Below, in pieces: positions 46,309 through 55,583 of a stretch of 64,000 bases of DNA (its first letter is position 1; the number at the start of each line of letters is the position of its first letter). The stretch comes from a bacterium (GTDB taxonomy: Bacteria > Vulcanimicrobiota > JABDET01). Location of the stretch: positions 1 to 64,000 of the forward strand of contig JAJYZB010000002.1 of assembly GCA_021800275.1 (NCBI GenBank). Direction: 5' to 3'. A program made the position numbers and the translations under genes. The notes beneath the pieces are model-generated. The model searched no databases. It saw only the letters and a program-made list of their open reading frames with translations, and was not told where the DNA came from.

Positions 46309-47113
46309 ACGATCCTTTATAAACGACTTTATACTCTGTTCTTAATTTTAGAAGAAAAGTCTTTACTCGATCATGCGCCATAAGAGTTTCAATTTCAGAT
46401 TTCAATTGGACAAAGTGATTTTTAAAATTTAGAGCTTTTAGAATATAGTACCCTTTAGGAGTTTTAATGGGACTTGAAACCTCACCAGATTTCAAAGAAA
46501 AGACAGCTTTGGCTATAGCAGGAGACATTTTCATCAAATCTCCTTCTGAAACATATCCTAAATAACCGCCATTTTCTCTTCCCACTGGATCCAGAGAAAA
46601 CTGACTGGCTTCTGTGGCAAAAGGCTTGCCTTTTTTCAAATCACTTAAAATAGCCTGCGCCTGTTTTGGATCAGCCACAACAATCGCGCTCAATTCTGCC
46701 TCTGGGAGAGAACTTTTATTGGCTTCATAAAAAGCGCGAACCTTGGACTTGGGGATTGTAGCCATAATGTCTTTTTGAAGAAGAAGATTTAACTTAATGC
46801 TCTTTTTTAAATTCTTCAGTCTGTTTGGGGTTAACGTTTGCAAATTAAGGGGACCTAAAGTTTTTTTAACTTTGCTGACTTCTTTCTCCACTTCTTGATC
46901 AGATACTTGCACATGATGAGCCGCGGCATATTCTTTAATCATTTTTTCAGTGATTAAATTTTGGAGCATCTGCTTTCCTCCCGCCTGCTCAAGAGCCCGA
47001 TCCAGCTGCTTTTTTGTGATCGACTCTCCATTAACCGTTGCAACCACGTGAGAACAGCCATACAGCAGCAGTCCCATTCCAATCAGCACAGCCCAAAAAA
47101 TAGTTTTTCTCAT
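46295..47113 (-). CDS. PpiC-type peptidyl-prolyl isomerase lipoprotein (PrsA/SurA-like)
   Basis: 272 residues. A lipoprotein signal (LLLYGC, C20) leads to a helical chaperone region (about 25-135) and a parvulin domain (about 135-235) with AELSAIVVAD, FATEASQFSLDP, ENGGYLGYVSEG and SSPIKTPKGYYILK. It should help fold exported or outer membrane proteins. GAGGAGG precedes the ATG. It follows acsA by 17 bases; no outer membrane protein gene is beside it. Confidence 0.92.
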   Translation of the reverse strand: MRKTIFWAVLIGMGLLLYGCSHVVATVNGESITKKQLDRALEQAGGKQMLQNLITEKMIKEYAAAHHVQVSDQEVEKEVSKVKKTLGPLNLQTLTPNRLKNLKKSIKLNLLLQKDIMATIPKSKVRAFYEANKSSLPEAELSAIVVADPKQAQAILSDLKKGKPFATEASQFSLDPVGRENGGYLGYVSEGDLMKMSPAIAKAVFSLKSGEVSSPIKTPKGYYILKALNFKNHFVQLKSEIETLMAHDRVKTFLLKLRTEYKVVYKGSYAVK

Positions 47114-47130
47114 TTAATTCCTCCTCGTCT

Positions 47131-49059
47131 TTACTCTTCCATGGTGGACAGATCGCCAATTTGTTCCCCTGTTTCTTTTGCTTTTAATACTCTTCTCATA
47201 ATTTTTCCGGATCGCGTTTTAGGAAGGAACTCCACAAACTCCAGCTCATCGGGAACAGCAATTGGCCCTACTGTTTCACGAATATGCTGCATCAGTTCTT
47301 CTTTAAGTTTCCTATCTCCTGAAATGCCCTTCTTCAAAATCACAAAAGCTTTAATGGCTTCCCCTTTTACAGGATCTGGTTTCCCAATCACAGCAGCTTC
47401 TGCGGCGCAGGGGTGACTAACAAGACTAGATTCAATTTCCATGCTTCCTAACCGATGCCCTGCTTTTTTAATCACATCATCTACTCTTCCTTGAATCCAG
47501 AAATATCCATCTTTATCCTTATGGCAGGCATCTCCTGCAAAATATCTGCCTGGTATTGTATTCCAATACTGCTCATATCTCGCAGAATCTTTATAAACCG
47601 TACGAAACATAGCGGGCCAGGGGTTTTCAATCACTAAGTACCCACCCTGACCTTCTGGAACAGGAACCCCTTCTTTATTCACTACTCCAACCTTTATTGT
47701 TGGGAAAGGATGTGTGACTGAACCTGGTTTCAGCGGTGTTATTGGCAGAGGGCTGATCATCTGCATTCCCGTCTCTGTCATCCACCAGGTGTCCATAATC
47801 GGAAGTCTATCTCCTGTCGCTTTTCGATACCACATCCAGGCTTCAGGATTAATCGGTTCACCAACGGTTCCAAGAAGTCTTAAACTGGAAAGATTATACC
47901 GGGCTGGAATCTGATCCCCAAAACGCATTAAAGCGCGAATTGCGGTAGGAGCAGTATAAAGAAGACCCACTTTATATTTTTCAATGAGCTGCCACCAGCG
48001 GCCAGGATCCGGGTAATCCATGCCCCCTTCATAAAACAAACTGGAGACTCCATGGAGAAGAGGAGCATATACAACATAGGAATGCCCTGTAACCCAGCCT
48101 GGATCAGCAGTGCACCACCAAACGTCCTGAGGCTTGACATCAAAAATAAACTTTAAAGTCGCATAAATTCCAACCATGTATCCACCGTGTATATGAACAG
48201 CTCCCTTCGGTTTTCCAGTTGTTCCTGAAGTATAAAGAATATAAAGTGGGTCCTCACTGTCCATCTCTTCACAAGGTGTAATTTCACTGGATTCTTTGAC
48301 AACTTCATTCCACCAAAAGTCTCTCTCTTTCTTCATTGAGATATCCAGATGCGCTCTATTTGCCACAATCGTATATTTTACTGCAGGGCAATTTTGAACA
48401 GCCTGATCTACAACTGGTTTCAGAGGAATCTTTTTCCCGCGGTAAAAATACCCATCTGCGGTTATAACGACTTTTGCTTCTGCATCCTCAAGTCTCTCCT
48501 GCAGAGCTTTAGCGGTAAAAGCGGAAAAAATAACAGAATGGACAGCCCCTATCCGAGCGCAGGCTAACATAGCAGTGAAAATTTCAGGAATTCGAGGCAG
48601 ATAAATTCCAACTCTATCCCCCTTTTTTATTCCTAATCTCTTCAATGCTGCTGACAAAGAATTAACCTGTTCATATAATTTTTTATAGGTCATGGTTTGA
48701 GATGTTCCATCCTCACCTTCCCAATAAATCGCGATTTTATTTTCCACTGAAGTTCCTATATGACGGTCAAGACAGTTGTAGCAGATATTAGTTTTTCCGT
48801 TTAAATAGAATTTTGCATACGGAAATTTCCATTCCAGAAATTTATCCCAGAGTTGAAACCAGTAAAGTTCTTTTGCCATATCTCCCCAGAAAATCTCAGG
48901 ACATCTTAATGACCAATCATAAAACCCGTCCCATTCAGAAAACCCTTTGGTATTCATATACTGCATCACATTAGATTGGGCAGTCAGCCCTACATCAGGC
49001 TGAAATAATCTTTCCTCTTTGAGTATCCGATCCGTGCTCTCCCATTCCAGTTTAGCCAT
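47131..49059 (-). CDS. acsA: Acetyl-coenzyme A synthetase
   Basis: An adenylate-forming enzyme converting acetate, ATP and CoA to acetyl-CoA. 642 residues. The markers are the P-loop-like YTSGTTGKPKG (about 280), WWMTETG, the GRVDDVIKKAGHRLGSMEIES hinge, and the C-terminal Lys in KTRSGKIMRR, which is the acetylation site in this family. The N-terminus has the full-length ACS form with YNCLDRH. A GNAT that acetylates ACS is sometimes adjacent; none is here. It leads the operon with ppiC, mazG, the thioesterase and HD-GYP. Confidence 0.94.
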   Translation of the reverse strand: MAKLEWESTDRILKEERLFQPDVGLTAQSNVMQYMNTKGFSEWDGFYDWSLRCPEIFWGDMAKELYWFQLWDKFLEWKFPYAKFYLNGKTNICYNCLDRHIGTSVENKIAIYWEGEDGTSQTMTYKKLYEQVNSLSAALKRLGIKKGDRVGIYLPRIPEIFTAMLACARIGAVHSVIFSAFTAKALQERLEDAEAKVVITADGYFYRGKKIPLKPVVDQAVQNCPAVKYTIVANRAHLDISMKKERDFWWNEVVKESSEITPCEEMDSEDPLYILYTSGTTGKPKGAVHIHGGYMVGIYATLKFIFDVKPQDVWWCTADPGWVTGHSYVVYAPLLHGVSSLFYEGGMDYPDPGRWWQLIEKYKVGLLYTAPTAIRALMRFGDQIPARYNLSSLRLLGTVGEPINPEAWMWYRKATGDRLPIMDTWWMTETGMQMISPLPITPLKPGSVTHPFPTIKVGVVNKEGVPVPEGQGGYLVIENPWPAMFRTVYKDSARYEQYWNTIPGRYFAGDACHKDKDGYFWIQGRVDDVIKKAGHRLGSMEIESSLVSHPCAAEAAVIGKPDPVKGEAIKAFVILKKGISGDRKLKEELMQHIRETVGPIAVPDELEFVEFLPKTRSGKIMRRVLKAKETGEQIGDLSTMEE

Positions 49060-49157
49060 AATTTGACAATTTTACAAATTTACTCCTCTTCCTTTTTTGC
49101 AATAAATGGCGGAGCAAACAAGTGGCAGGAGACACATGGATTCAAAAAATTGGAGGT

Positions 49158-49724
49158 TCAACGATTCTTAACATATCCTTCTCTCATAATCGTCTTATGG
49201 CTGTGAGTGTCCAGATAATAAACAATATACTTTTCGCCAGAAAAAGCTTTAATATTATTAAAAAAAACTTTAACAAGTGCCCCCTGAAGTCGAGGATAAA
49301 TTTGTATTCTCTGCACAAAACCAGTATCTGGGCCCTCATAAAGCAAAACGCCACCATCAATCTCTTTCCCATTATAACCGGACACAAGTTTCCAGCGAAA
49401 CTGAATCCCTTTCCGATAAATCAAAACAAGTCCAAAAGATCCTGCGGCTCCCCACGCCTGATTTACAGGATGATCAATTAAAACTGCTTTTTTGCCCCAG
49501 GGACCTAGGAGAAAAAAATTGTGATACGAGTTGATGTAAAGCGTCCATTTTTCACCTTCATAGTGTATATATTTCACAAAAGCATACGCTTTTAAAGAAA
49601 CGAAGAAAAAGAAAAATAGTCCCACTCCCAAAAATAAAAGCGTTTTATTAAAAATAAATTTTAATTTCAACATGAAGCGCATATTAGACTTCATTAAATT
49701 GTATTTCTTGGCTCTTTTAAGCAT
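49158..49724 (-). CDS. Hypothetical exported or membrane-anchored protein
   Basis: Up to 188 residues. Several Met codons open the frame and none has a clear ribosome binding site, so the start may be as far in as 49673. A Lys-rich part and a strongly hydrophobic stretch (LLFLGVGLFFFFFVSL, then AYA) look like a signal peptide. The mature part is beta-rich and aromatic, with INSYHNFFLLGPWG and a His/Lys-rich end. The family is not recognised. It is the only gene between acsA and the Asp-box protein. Confidence 0.65.
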   Translation of the reverse strand: MLKRAKKYNLMKSNMRFMLKLKFIFNKTLLFLGVGLFFFFFVSLKAYAFVKYIHYEGEKWTLYINSYHNFFLLGPWGKKAVLIDHPVNQAWGAAGSFGLVLIYRKGIQFRWKLVSGYNGKEIDGGVLLYEGPDTGFVQRIQIYPRLQGALVKVFFNNIKAFSGEKYIVYYLDTHSHKTIMREGYVKNR

Positions 49725-49786
49725 ACCTGCCGCAAATGGGAAATCTAAAAACTGACTTTAAAGAAGGGTCAAGAGGTTATAAAATC

Positions 49787-51394
49787 TTAAATATCAGAAT
49801 TTTTTGCCCCCACTTTAATGATCGCGCTTAAGGCTGCTGTGGCAGCCTTGTCCCCTTCTTTTGCCTTTCCAAGAAGCCAAGCTGGCAGATCTGCAATTAA
49901 AGTTCCAACCCTGAGAGACGCCACACTGGCATCTTTCCCAAAAGGGGTTTCTTGATGGGGAGCATAAAGATATAAAATTGTGTTTCCCTGTGAATCTTGT
50001 TTGGTTCCAATCCCTGTTTCTTCATAATCCCCATCAAACTTTCCTTGAAACCCATCCTGCATTCTTAAAGAAGGATGGTAACTTAAATTTATCGGGTCTG
50101 TCCAGGTTTTTCCTCCGTCAAATGAAAGGACTCCTTCACGAACATAAGTATTGCCATCACTTTGCAAAGCTCGATAAGTAACCCCTATAATTCCCGTTTT
50201 AGCATCCACAGCAGCAGATGACATCCAGTGATCAATATTAGGGTCTCCAACTGCAAAAGGCTCACTCCAATTACCTTTTCCATCTCCTTTAACCAGGTAA
50301 GTCTGTGCTTTCCCAGTTTTCGCATCATCATAGATCATATAAAGGGAGCCATCTGTAGGGCTGCTAACCATCTGCGGTGCAGATAAAACCCTGAAATCAG
50401 AACCGTATTTTTTCTGATAATATTCTTCAACTGGTTTCACAATCGGTGCAATCGGTTTTGCCGGCTCAAAAGCTAAGCTTTTAGTTTGATGAACATTAGA
50501 TTTCCCAAACGTGATAAATTTCCTGATTTTTCCTTTCCAGGAATCAGCCAGAGTTGAAAATTTAACCCCAGATGAATGGCTGTCACAAATCCAATTCGTA
50601 TTATAATCTCGAAAAGCGACGTCCACTGCTCCTCCTTTACCAAATGCAGGAGCAGACCACTGAACTTCATTCTGTTTCGTTTGAGCCGTAATATTAATGG
50701 GGTCAGCAGTGTTATTTTGAGGATCAATTAAATAGAGATTGATCTGGCTTGTTCCATCTGAGTGGAATTGGGTATTCGTTAAAACTCTCCATCCATAAGT
50801 TTCACTCTTGGGATCCAGATCAACGGCTAGATTATCTTTGTCTTCAAAGGGCTGAGAAGAACCGGAACCAGAATGTCTAACAACCCATTTAACGCTTAAC
50901 GGATCAATGCTGCCTTCAGAATTTACAGTGAAAATTTTCACCCCATTTTCGTCCTGAGGAGAAAAAGCAAAAGCCATTTCTGAACCATAATACCCCCCCA
51001 TAGGTTTTGGTCTTAAAATCATATCTCCATTCACTGGATAGGAAGTTTTTGGATTGGCTGGAACTTTATATCGCTCAAAATTTAAAGCGGCATTTTGGCT
51101 GGATTCAACATAGCCACGTGGCTCATTTCCCGGAGCGCTGTAATCATTAGCTGAAACGGCAATCTGTTCAGGGTGATCGGGATTAACCGCTATTGTATAT
51201 TCATTAGAAAGCCCAGGTATGATATCTCCAGCAGAATAAAAACAAACAGAATTTGAACGGTTGGGGAGCTGAATGGCGGCTTTTTCTTTATCAATGATAG
51301 GAGGAAGAGGAGACTGCCGCAGATTTGACTGTTTCAAAAAAAGAGAACTTTGAATGTCCATCCGATTCTTTCTAATCATAGCCATCCCTTTCAT
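49787..51394 (-). CDS. Asp-box (sialidase-like) beta-propeller protein
   Basis: 535 residues. One good BNR/Asp box is visible (SFDGGKTW, S-x-D-x-G-x-T-W), plus propeller-like blade repeats of the form KTGxxxxVYR/DGSLYMIYDDAKTG. Blades of this kind occur in sialidases and in many unrelated surface propellers, so catalytic activity is not implied; the arginine triad of sialidases is not evident to me. There is no signal peptide at the track start; the exact start is unclear (ATG 51394, 51385 or 51379). Its place near tonB may be chance. Confidence 0.7.
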   Translation of the reverse strand: MKGMAMIRKNRMDIQSSLFLKQSNLRQSPLPPIIDKEKAAIQLPNRSNSVCFYSAGDIIPGLSNEYTIAVNPDHPEQIAVSANDYSAPGNEPRGYVESSQNAALNFERYKVPANPKTSYPVNGDMILRPKPMGGYYGSEMAFAFSPQDENGVKIFTVNSEGSIDPLSVKWVVRHSGSGSSQPFEDKDNLAVDLDPKSETYGWRVLTNTQFHSDGTSQINLYLIDPQNNTADPINITAQTKQNEVQWSAPAFGKGGAVDVAFRDYNTNWICDSHSSGVKFSTLADSWKGKIRKFITFGKSNVHQTKSLAFEPAKPIAPIVKPVEEYYQKKYGSDFRVLSAPQMVSSPTDGSLYMIYDDAKTGKAQTYLVKGDGKGNWSEPFAVGDPNIDHWMSSAAVDAKTGIIGVTYRALQSDGNTYVREGVLSFDGGKTWTDPINLSYHPSLRMQDGFQGKFDGDYEETGIGTKQDSQGNTILYLYAPHQETPFGKDASVASLRVGTLIADLPAWLLGKAKEGDKAATAALSAIIKVGAKNSDI

Positions 51395-51459
51395 TTTAGT
51401 TTAAAATGGAAGATAAATCTATTGACAAAACATGAACAATCAGACAGCGAACGGGCTTA

Positions 51460-52461
51460 TTAAAGTGAAAAACGGATTGGGATAGACAGAGTAGCTTTTA
51501 CCGGAATTCCATTTTGAGTCCCAGGGGCGAACTTCCAGCAACTTTTCACACTGTCTATTGCCGCGTAATCCAGATCAAAGTTTCCTGAGCTTTTTTTCAC
51601 TATTACTTTTTGAACCGCACCATTTCTCCCCACGACTACCAAGAGGATGACAGTTCCTTGAATACCTTCATTTCTTTCAAACTGAGGATATTCAGGTGAG
51701 CAACTCGAAACGATCACAGGATTGGTTTCAATGGGAGGGGCCTGCTGCTGTAGAGTTTTCTTTCTTGCAAGCGCCTGCTTCAACTGCTGCTCTTTTGCTT
51801 GAGCGGCTTCTTCCTGCTTCAACTGCTGCTCTTTTGCTTGAGCGGCTTCTTCCTGCTTCAACTGCTGCTCTTTTCTTAACAGGGCTTTTTCCTTTTCTCT
51901 TTGAAGGAAAGCCAGCTCCTTCTCTTTTTGAATTTTCGCTTCTTCTAATTTTTTCAAGGCTTCTAATTTTTTGAGAGACTTGTATTTCTTGAGAGCTTTT
52001 TGTTTCTCGATTAACAGAGCCAACTGCTGCTCTTTTTTGATCCTTTCCTCTCTAGCTTTTTTTTCCGCTGATCGCCTGGCAAGAGCTAATTTTAACTGAG
52101 CGCTCAATTTTTTTTGCTTTTTCTGTTCGAGAGCTGTCAATTTGGATTGGTTCCCTGGTTGACCAGACTTGACTAAATTTTTTGGAGAGACAGGAGTAAA
52201 GTGAGATTGCTCTCCTGAAGTTGGAACCTTCGAAGAGGTTGACGCGGTATTTTGAGCGGGCGGGACACTGCTTTTATGTTTAAAGAAAAAAAATCCTAAA
52301 CCTGCCGCTAAAAAAACTAAGCCTACAACAAGAACTGGAATCCAGTTCTTGGAATGTTTTTGGGTCTTCTCTTCAGAAAAAACCCGATCCAGCCAATTAG
52401 AATCTCTCGGCGTGATTATGTTAATCTGGATTTTATCTTCTTTGTCCTTCTCGGGTTCCAT
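51460..52461 (-). CDS. TonB-like energy transducer with long coiled region
   Basis: 333 residues. A cytoplasmic N-terminus, one membrane anchor (about 41-60), a long Lys/Gln/Glu/Ala-rich linker (about 100-240), and a C-terminal TonB domain (about 245-333, with PEYPQFERNEGIQGTVIL and the final strand). The linker replaces the usual Pro-rich spacer and includes a 13-residue unit beginning KEQQLKQEEAAQA, two full copies and a third partial one. TonB carries proton-motive energy to outer membrane receptors. No exbBD or receptor gene is next to it here. Confidence 0.9.
   Translation of the reverse strand: MEPEKDKEDKIQINIITPRDSNWLDRVFSEEKTQKHSKNWIPVLVVGLVFLAAGLGFFFFKHKSSVPPAQNTASTSSKVPTSGEQSHFTPVSPKNLVKSGQPGNQSKLTALEQKKQKKLSAQLKLALARRSAEKKAREERIKKEQQLALLIEKQKALKKYKSLKKLEALKKLEEAKIQKEKELAFLQREKEKALLRKEQQLKQEEAAQAKEQQLKQEEAAQAKEQQLKQALARKKTLQQQAPPIETNPVIVSSCSPEYPQFERNEGIQGTVILLVVVGRNGAVQKVIVKKSSGNFDLDYAAIDSVKSCWKFAPGTQNGIPVKATLSIPIRFSL
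51775..51875 (-). repeat. 39-bp tandem repeat in tonB-like gene
   Basis: The unit ctgcttcaactgctgctctt onward (39 bases) occurs at 51775-51813 and 51814-51852, then partly at 51853-51875. It is in frame and encodes the KEQQLKQEEAAQA coiled unit. It is a coding repeat prone to copy-number change, with no spacer structure. Confidence 0.9.
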
Positions 52462-52575
52462 AGAAAATCACCAATTTTCTACATTTTTTTGCATTTTAAC
52501 GTTAATTTAACCTTTTTTCTCAAACACCTTCTAAAAACAAGGAGGAAAGACAAAAAAAAAGAAAAGCACGGTACT

Positions 52576-54810
52576 GTGGAAGAAAAAGGGACAGCGCTTT
52601 TAGAAATTGGAACAGAGGAACTTCCTCCTCAATTTTTCTTCGATGCCTGTGAACAGCTCGAACAACTTCTCAAAAAAAAACTGGGTGAAAAAAGACTGGT
52701 TTGCGGAAAAATATCCGTCACCGGCACTCCTAGAAGATTGACAGCTCAAATTGATGAGTTGAACAGCCGTCAGCCCGATCAAACAAAAGAAGTAAAAGGG
52801 CCCTCGAAATCAGCGGCTTATGATGCATCTGGAAATCCCACGGGAGCTCTTTTAGGGTTTGCTAAAAGTCAGGGGATCTCCGTTGATACTGTAAAAATTA
52901 AAGATTTTTAAGGGAAACCGTATGCATTTGCTCTAATTCATGAAAAAGGAGAATCAACTTTAATCCTGTTGAACAAAATCTTTCCTGAAGTCATTCAATC
53001 ACTCTCATTTCCAAAAGCCATGCGATGGGATGGAAAATTCACATTCGGAAGACCTGTGCGATGGATCACAGCGCTGTTCGAAAATGAAATCATCTCCTTT
53101 AAAATAGAAAATCTAGAAAGTGGGAGAGCTACTTATGGACACCGTTTTTTGTCTAAGGGCCCTGTTGAAATCAAGCACCCATCAGAATACGAAAAAAAAC
53201 TGAAAAGCGCATTTGTCATTCCTGAAACAGAAGCAAGAAAAAGACTGATTCAAACCCAAATAAAAAATCTGGCAGATACGAAATCAGCGCAGATTTATCC
53301 TTCTAATCATTTGATGGAAGAGGTTAATCTGCTGGTGGAATATCCAACCGCTTTTGTAGGGAATTTCGACCAGCAGTTTCTCTCCCTTCCTGAAGAAGTT
53401 TTAGTCACGGTCATGCAGCATCATCAGAGATACTTCCCTCTTATTTCTCAAAAGAAAAAATTGCTCCCTCATTTTATTGGCGTACGAAATGGAGATTCCG
53501 AAGGAATTGATGAGGTTATAAAAGGAAATGAACAGGTTCTAAAAGCTCGATTTAAAGATGCTCAATATTTCTTTGAGAATGATAAAAAAAGAAAATTGAG
53601 GGACAGACAAAAAGATCTTTCAAAACTAGTTTTTCAAAAAAATCTCGGAACCCTGGAACAAAAAATAGAAAGGCTGAAGAACTTATCAATCTTTTTAAAA
53701 GAACGCATTCTGCGAGAAAAAAATTCCCTCAGCAGCACTGAAGATCTCAAATGCCTGGATGATATTGTATCTCTCTGTAAGTGCGATTTAACGACTCAGA
53801 TGGTTTTTGAGTTCACTGAACTCCAGGGTGTCATGGGAAAAGAATATGCCCAGCTTGAAGGGTATCCAGAAACTGTTTGCCAGGGGATCCTGGATCATTA
53901 TCTCCCCAGATTTCAAGGAGATTCTTTCCCCAAAACACTGCCAGGGGCTGTCATAGGGATTACTGATCGAATTGATACTCTGACCGGATCTTTTGGGTTG
54001 AAACTTGCTCCAAAGGGCTCTTCTGATCCGCTTGGGCTGCGAAGATCTGCAGCAACCATGCTGCAGATCTTGATTGAGAAAAAATTAGATATTGATCTTG
54101 AAAAACTCATTGAAGAGGCTGAAGCTCAATATAAAGAGCAGCAGATCAAACTCGATCTCAATCTTTCAGAACTAGAAATTTTCATTCTGGAACGCTGTGA
54201 AACCGTATGGAAAACAGAAGGAATTCGATATGATTTGTTCAGAACATTTAAAGAGGCTGTCGCACCGGCAGACCATCTCCTGGAACTCGGCGTAAGGGCT
54301 TCATACAGCTCTCCATGCCTGCTCCTGAAAAAACCCTTTCAATCATTTCGAAGAGCAAAATTTCTCGAAAATCTTAGGGAAAAAGAAAAAACAAAATTCG
54401 TAGAGTTCATCCTGGCATGGGTTAGAATTTTTAACATCTTAAAATCAAAAGAAGCGCAGGGAATCATTCAGTCTCATACCACAGATAAGCAGCTGGGTTC
54501 TGCGAGCGAATCTCAGGCAGGCGCATCAGGAATCGTGTTGGAACAGTTCAATGCCCCTGAAGAAAAAACTCTTTATGATAGGATTAAAAAACTCGAACCC
54601 GAAATCACGGCTGCTCGGGGAGTAAATGATATCCAAAAAACGTATGAACTGCTTTCAAGTTTCCAAAGCCCGATCAACCTCTTTTTTGATAAAATCCTGG
54701 TCATGGATCCGGATGAGACGTTAAGAAAAAACCGAATCCTACTTCTAAAGAACTTAAGAGATTTAATGCAGGAATCATTCGGGGAGATCACCCAAATCGT
54801 TATGGATTGA
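52576..54810 (+). pseudogene. glyS: Glycyl-tRNA synthetase beta subunit interrupted by an in-frame TAA
   Basis: Two ORFs of the track (52354-52911 and 52969-54810) are parts of one GlyS gene in the same reading frame. The first gives ALLEIGTEELPP, SVTGTPRRLTAQI and VKGPSKSAAYD through VKIKDF. Then comes TAA (52909-52911), and the frame continues at once GKPYAFALIHEKGES into NKIFPEVIQSL and FPKAMRW, all GlyS sequence with nothing missing. A single base change of a Lys codon (AAA or AAG to TAA) would explain it. The likely start is GTG 52576, with a far-off GGAGG 30 bases upstream. GlyS needs its partner GlyQ, usually adjacent, and glyQ is not in the window. The gene may be dead, read through, or split. 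Confidence 0.85.
52909..52911 (+). other. In-frame TAA stop within glyS
   Basis: This codon divides an otherwise continuous GlyS frame. Bases before and after it keep the frame, so it is a nonsense position, not a frameshift. Other genes in the window end with TAA, so TAA is not reassigned genome-wide. Confidence 0.85.
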
Positions 54811-55330
54811 GCAATTCCATAATAATGACATCATGCCAGCGATCAAATTTTCTCCCAACATCTTTTAGAACACCAACTTCTCGAAACCCAAAAATCCGAT
54901 GAATTCCAAGGCTGACCTGATTATCTGAAGTGATTCTAGAAAGGATTGAGTGGAATCCATATCTGGCGCCTTCAGCTAGAAGAGCTTCCATCAGTTTTTT
55001 TCCGATACCTTTTCCCCTAAACTCCTCTCTCACGTAAAATGACAGTTCAACTGTTCTAGAGTAGCCGATACGGTCTGACCAGGGGCTGAGAGAACCCCAT
55101 CCTGCAAAAGTCCCACCCCATTCAGCTACCAGAACAGGGTATTTCCCCTCATGCTGCTGAAACCATCTTTTCCCCTCAATCTCTGTTCTTTTTTCTGTAT
55201 CCATAGTAGCTGTTGTATTTACAACAGCCTGATTGTAAATTTCGGTGATACGGGGAAGATCAGAAAATTCTGCTTTCCTGATGCACAGATTTTCGCCCAT
55301 CTCTTTTTCTGGAAGTTCATTGGTTTTCAT
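54800..55330 (-). CDS. GNAT N-acetyltransferase (phosphinothricin acetyltransferase-like)
   Basis: 176 residues. The sequence follows the Pat/Bar/YncA subgroup: IRKAEFSDLPRITEIYNQAV at the start, WGSLSPWSDRIGYSRTVELSFYV, the acetyl-CoA loop in EEFRGKGIGKKLM, and the C-terminal GFREVGVLKDVGRKFDRWHDV. Such enzymes acetylate phosphinothricin-like compounds or methionine sulfone/sulfoximine; the natural substrate here is unknown. It is convergent with glyS, overlapping its end by 11 bases. Confidence 0.9.
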   Translation of the reverse strand: MKTNELPEKEMGENLCIRKAEFSDLPRITEIYNQAVVNTTATMDTEKRTEIEGKRWFQQHEGKYPVLVAEWGGTFAGWGSLSPWSDRIGYSRTVELSFYVREEFRGKGIGKKLMEALLAEGARYGFHSILSRITSDNQVSLGIHRIFGFREVGVLKDVGRKFDRWHDVIIMELLNP

Positions 55331-55491
55331 TCTCTGCTCACTGCTCCTCTAATGATGAGAATTTCACTTCAACATTATTGGTTTCAGTCTGGTTTAATCA
55401 GAATCCTTTTAAACTCAGGATAGAGCAAGTGGAATAGGAAAGCTTGGGATAATGCTTGACAAAAAATTTACGTTTCAGCAAAAAATTCCTC

Positions 55492-55520
55492 TTGATCAGA
55501 GCCATAGGAAGCAGTAAAAT
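55492..55520 (+). promoter_or_regulatory. Candidate promoter for gene at 55584
   Basis: TTGATC, 17 bases and TAAAAT lie about 60 bases before a gene with an AAGGAGG ribosome binding site. An exact TTGACA at 55456-55461 has no good partner at the right distance. Confidence 0.4.
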
Positions 55521-55583
55521 TATCTTAAAAGCAGGGAAAACTGCCGCAGAATTTCTCTACCGTGTAACAAAAGGAGGATTCAA

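Noticed and set aside
49122-49534. Plus-strand ORFs opposite the 49158 gene
   Set aside because: They lie antisense to an exported-looking protein and have no start signal.
51775-51875. 39-base direct repeats as a CRISPR array or regulatory repeat
   Set aside because: They are contiguous, coding, and part of a coiled linker in a TonB-like protein.
55456-55461. Exact TTGACA as a -35 box
   Set aside because: No -10 box at 16-18 bases; the pair at 55492-55520 is better.
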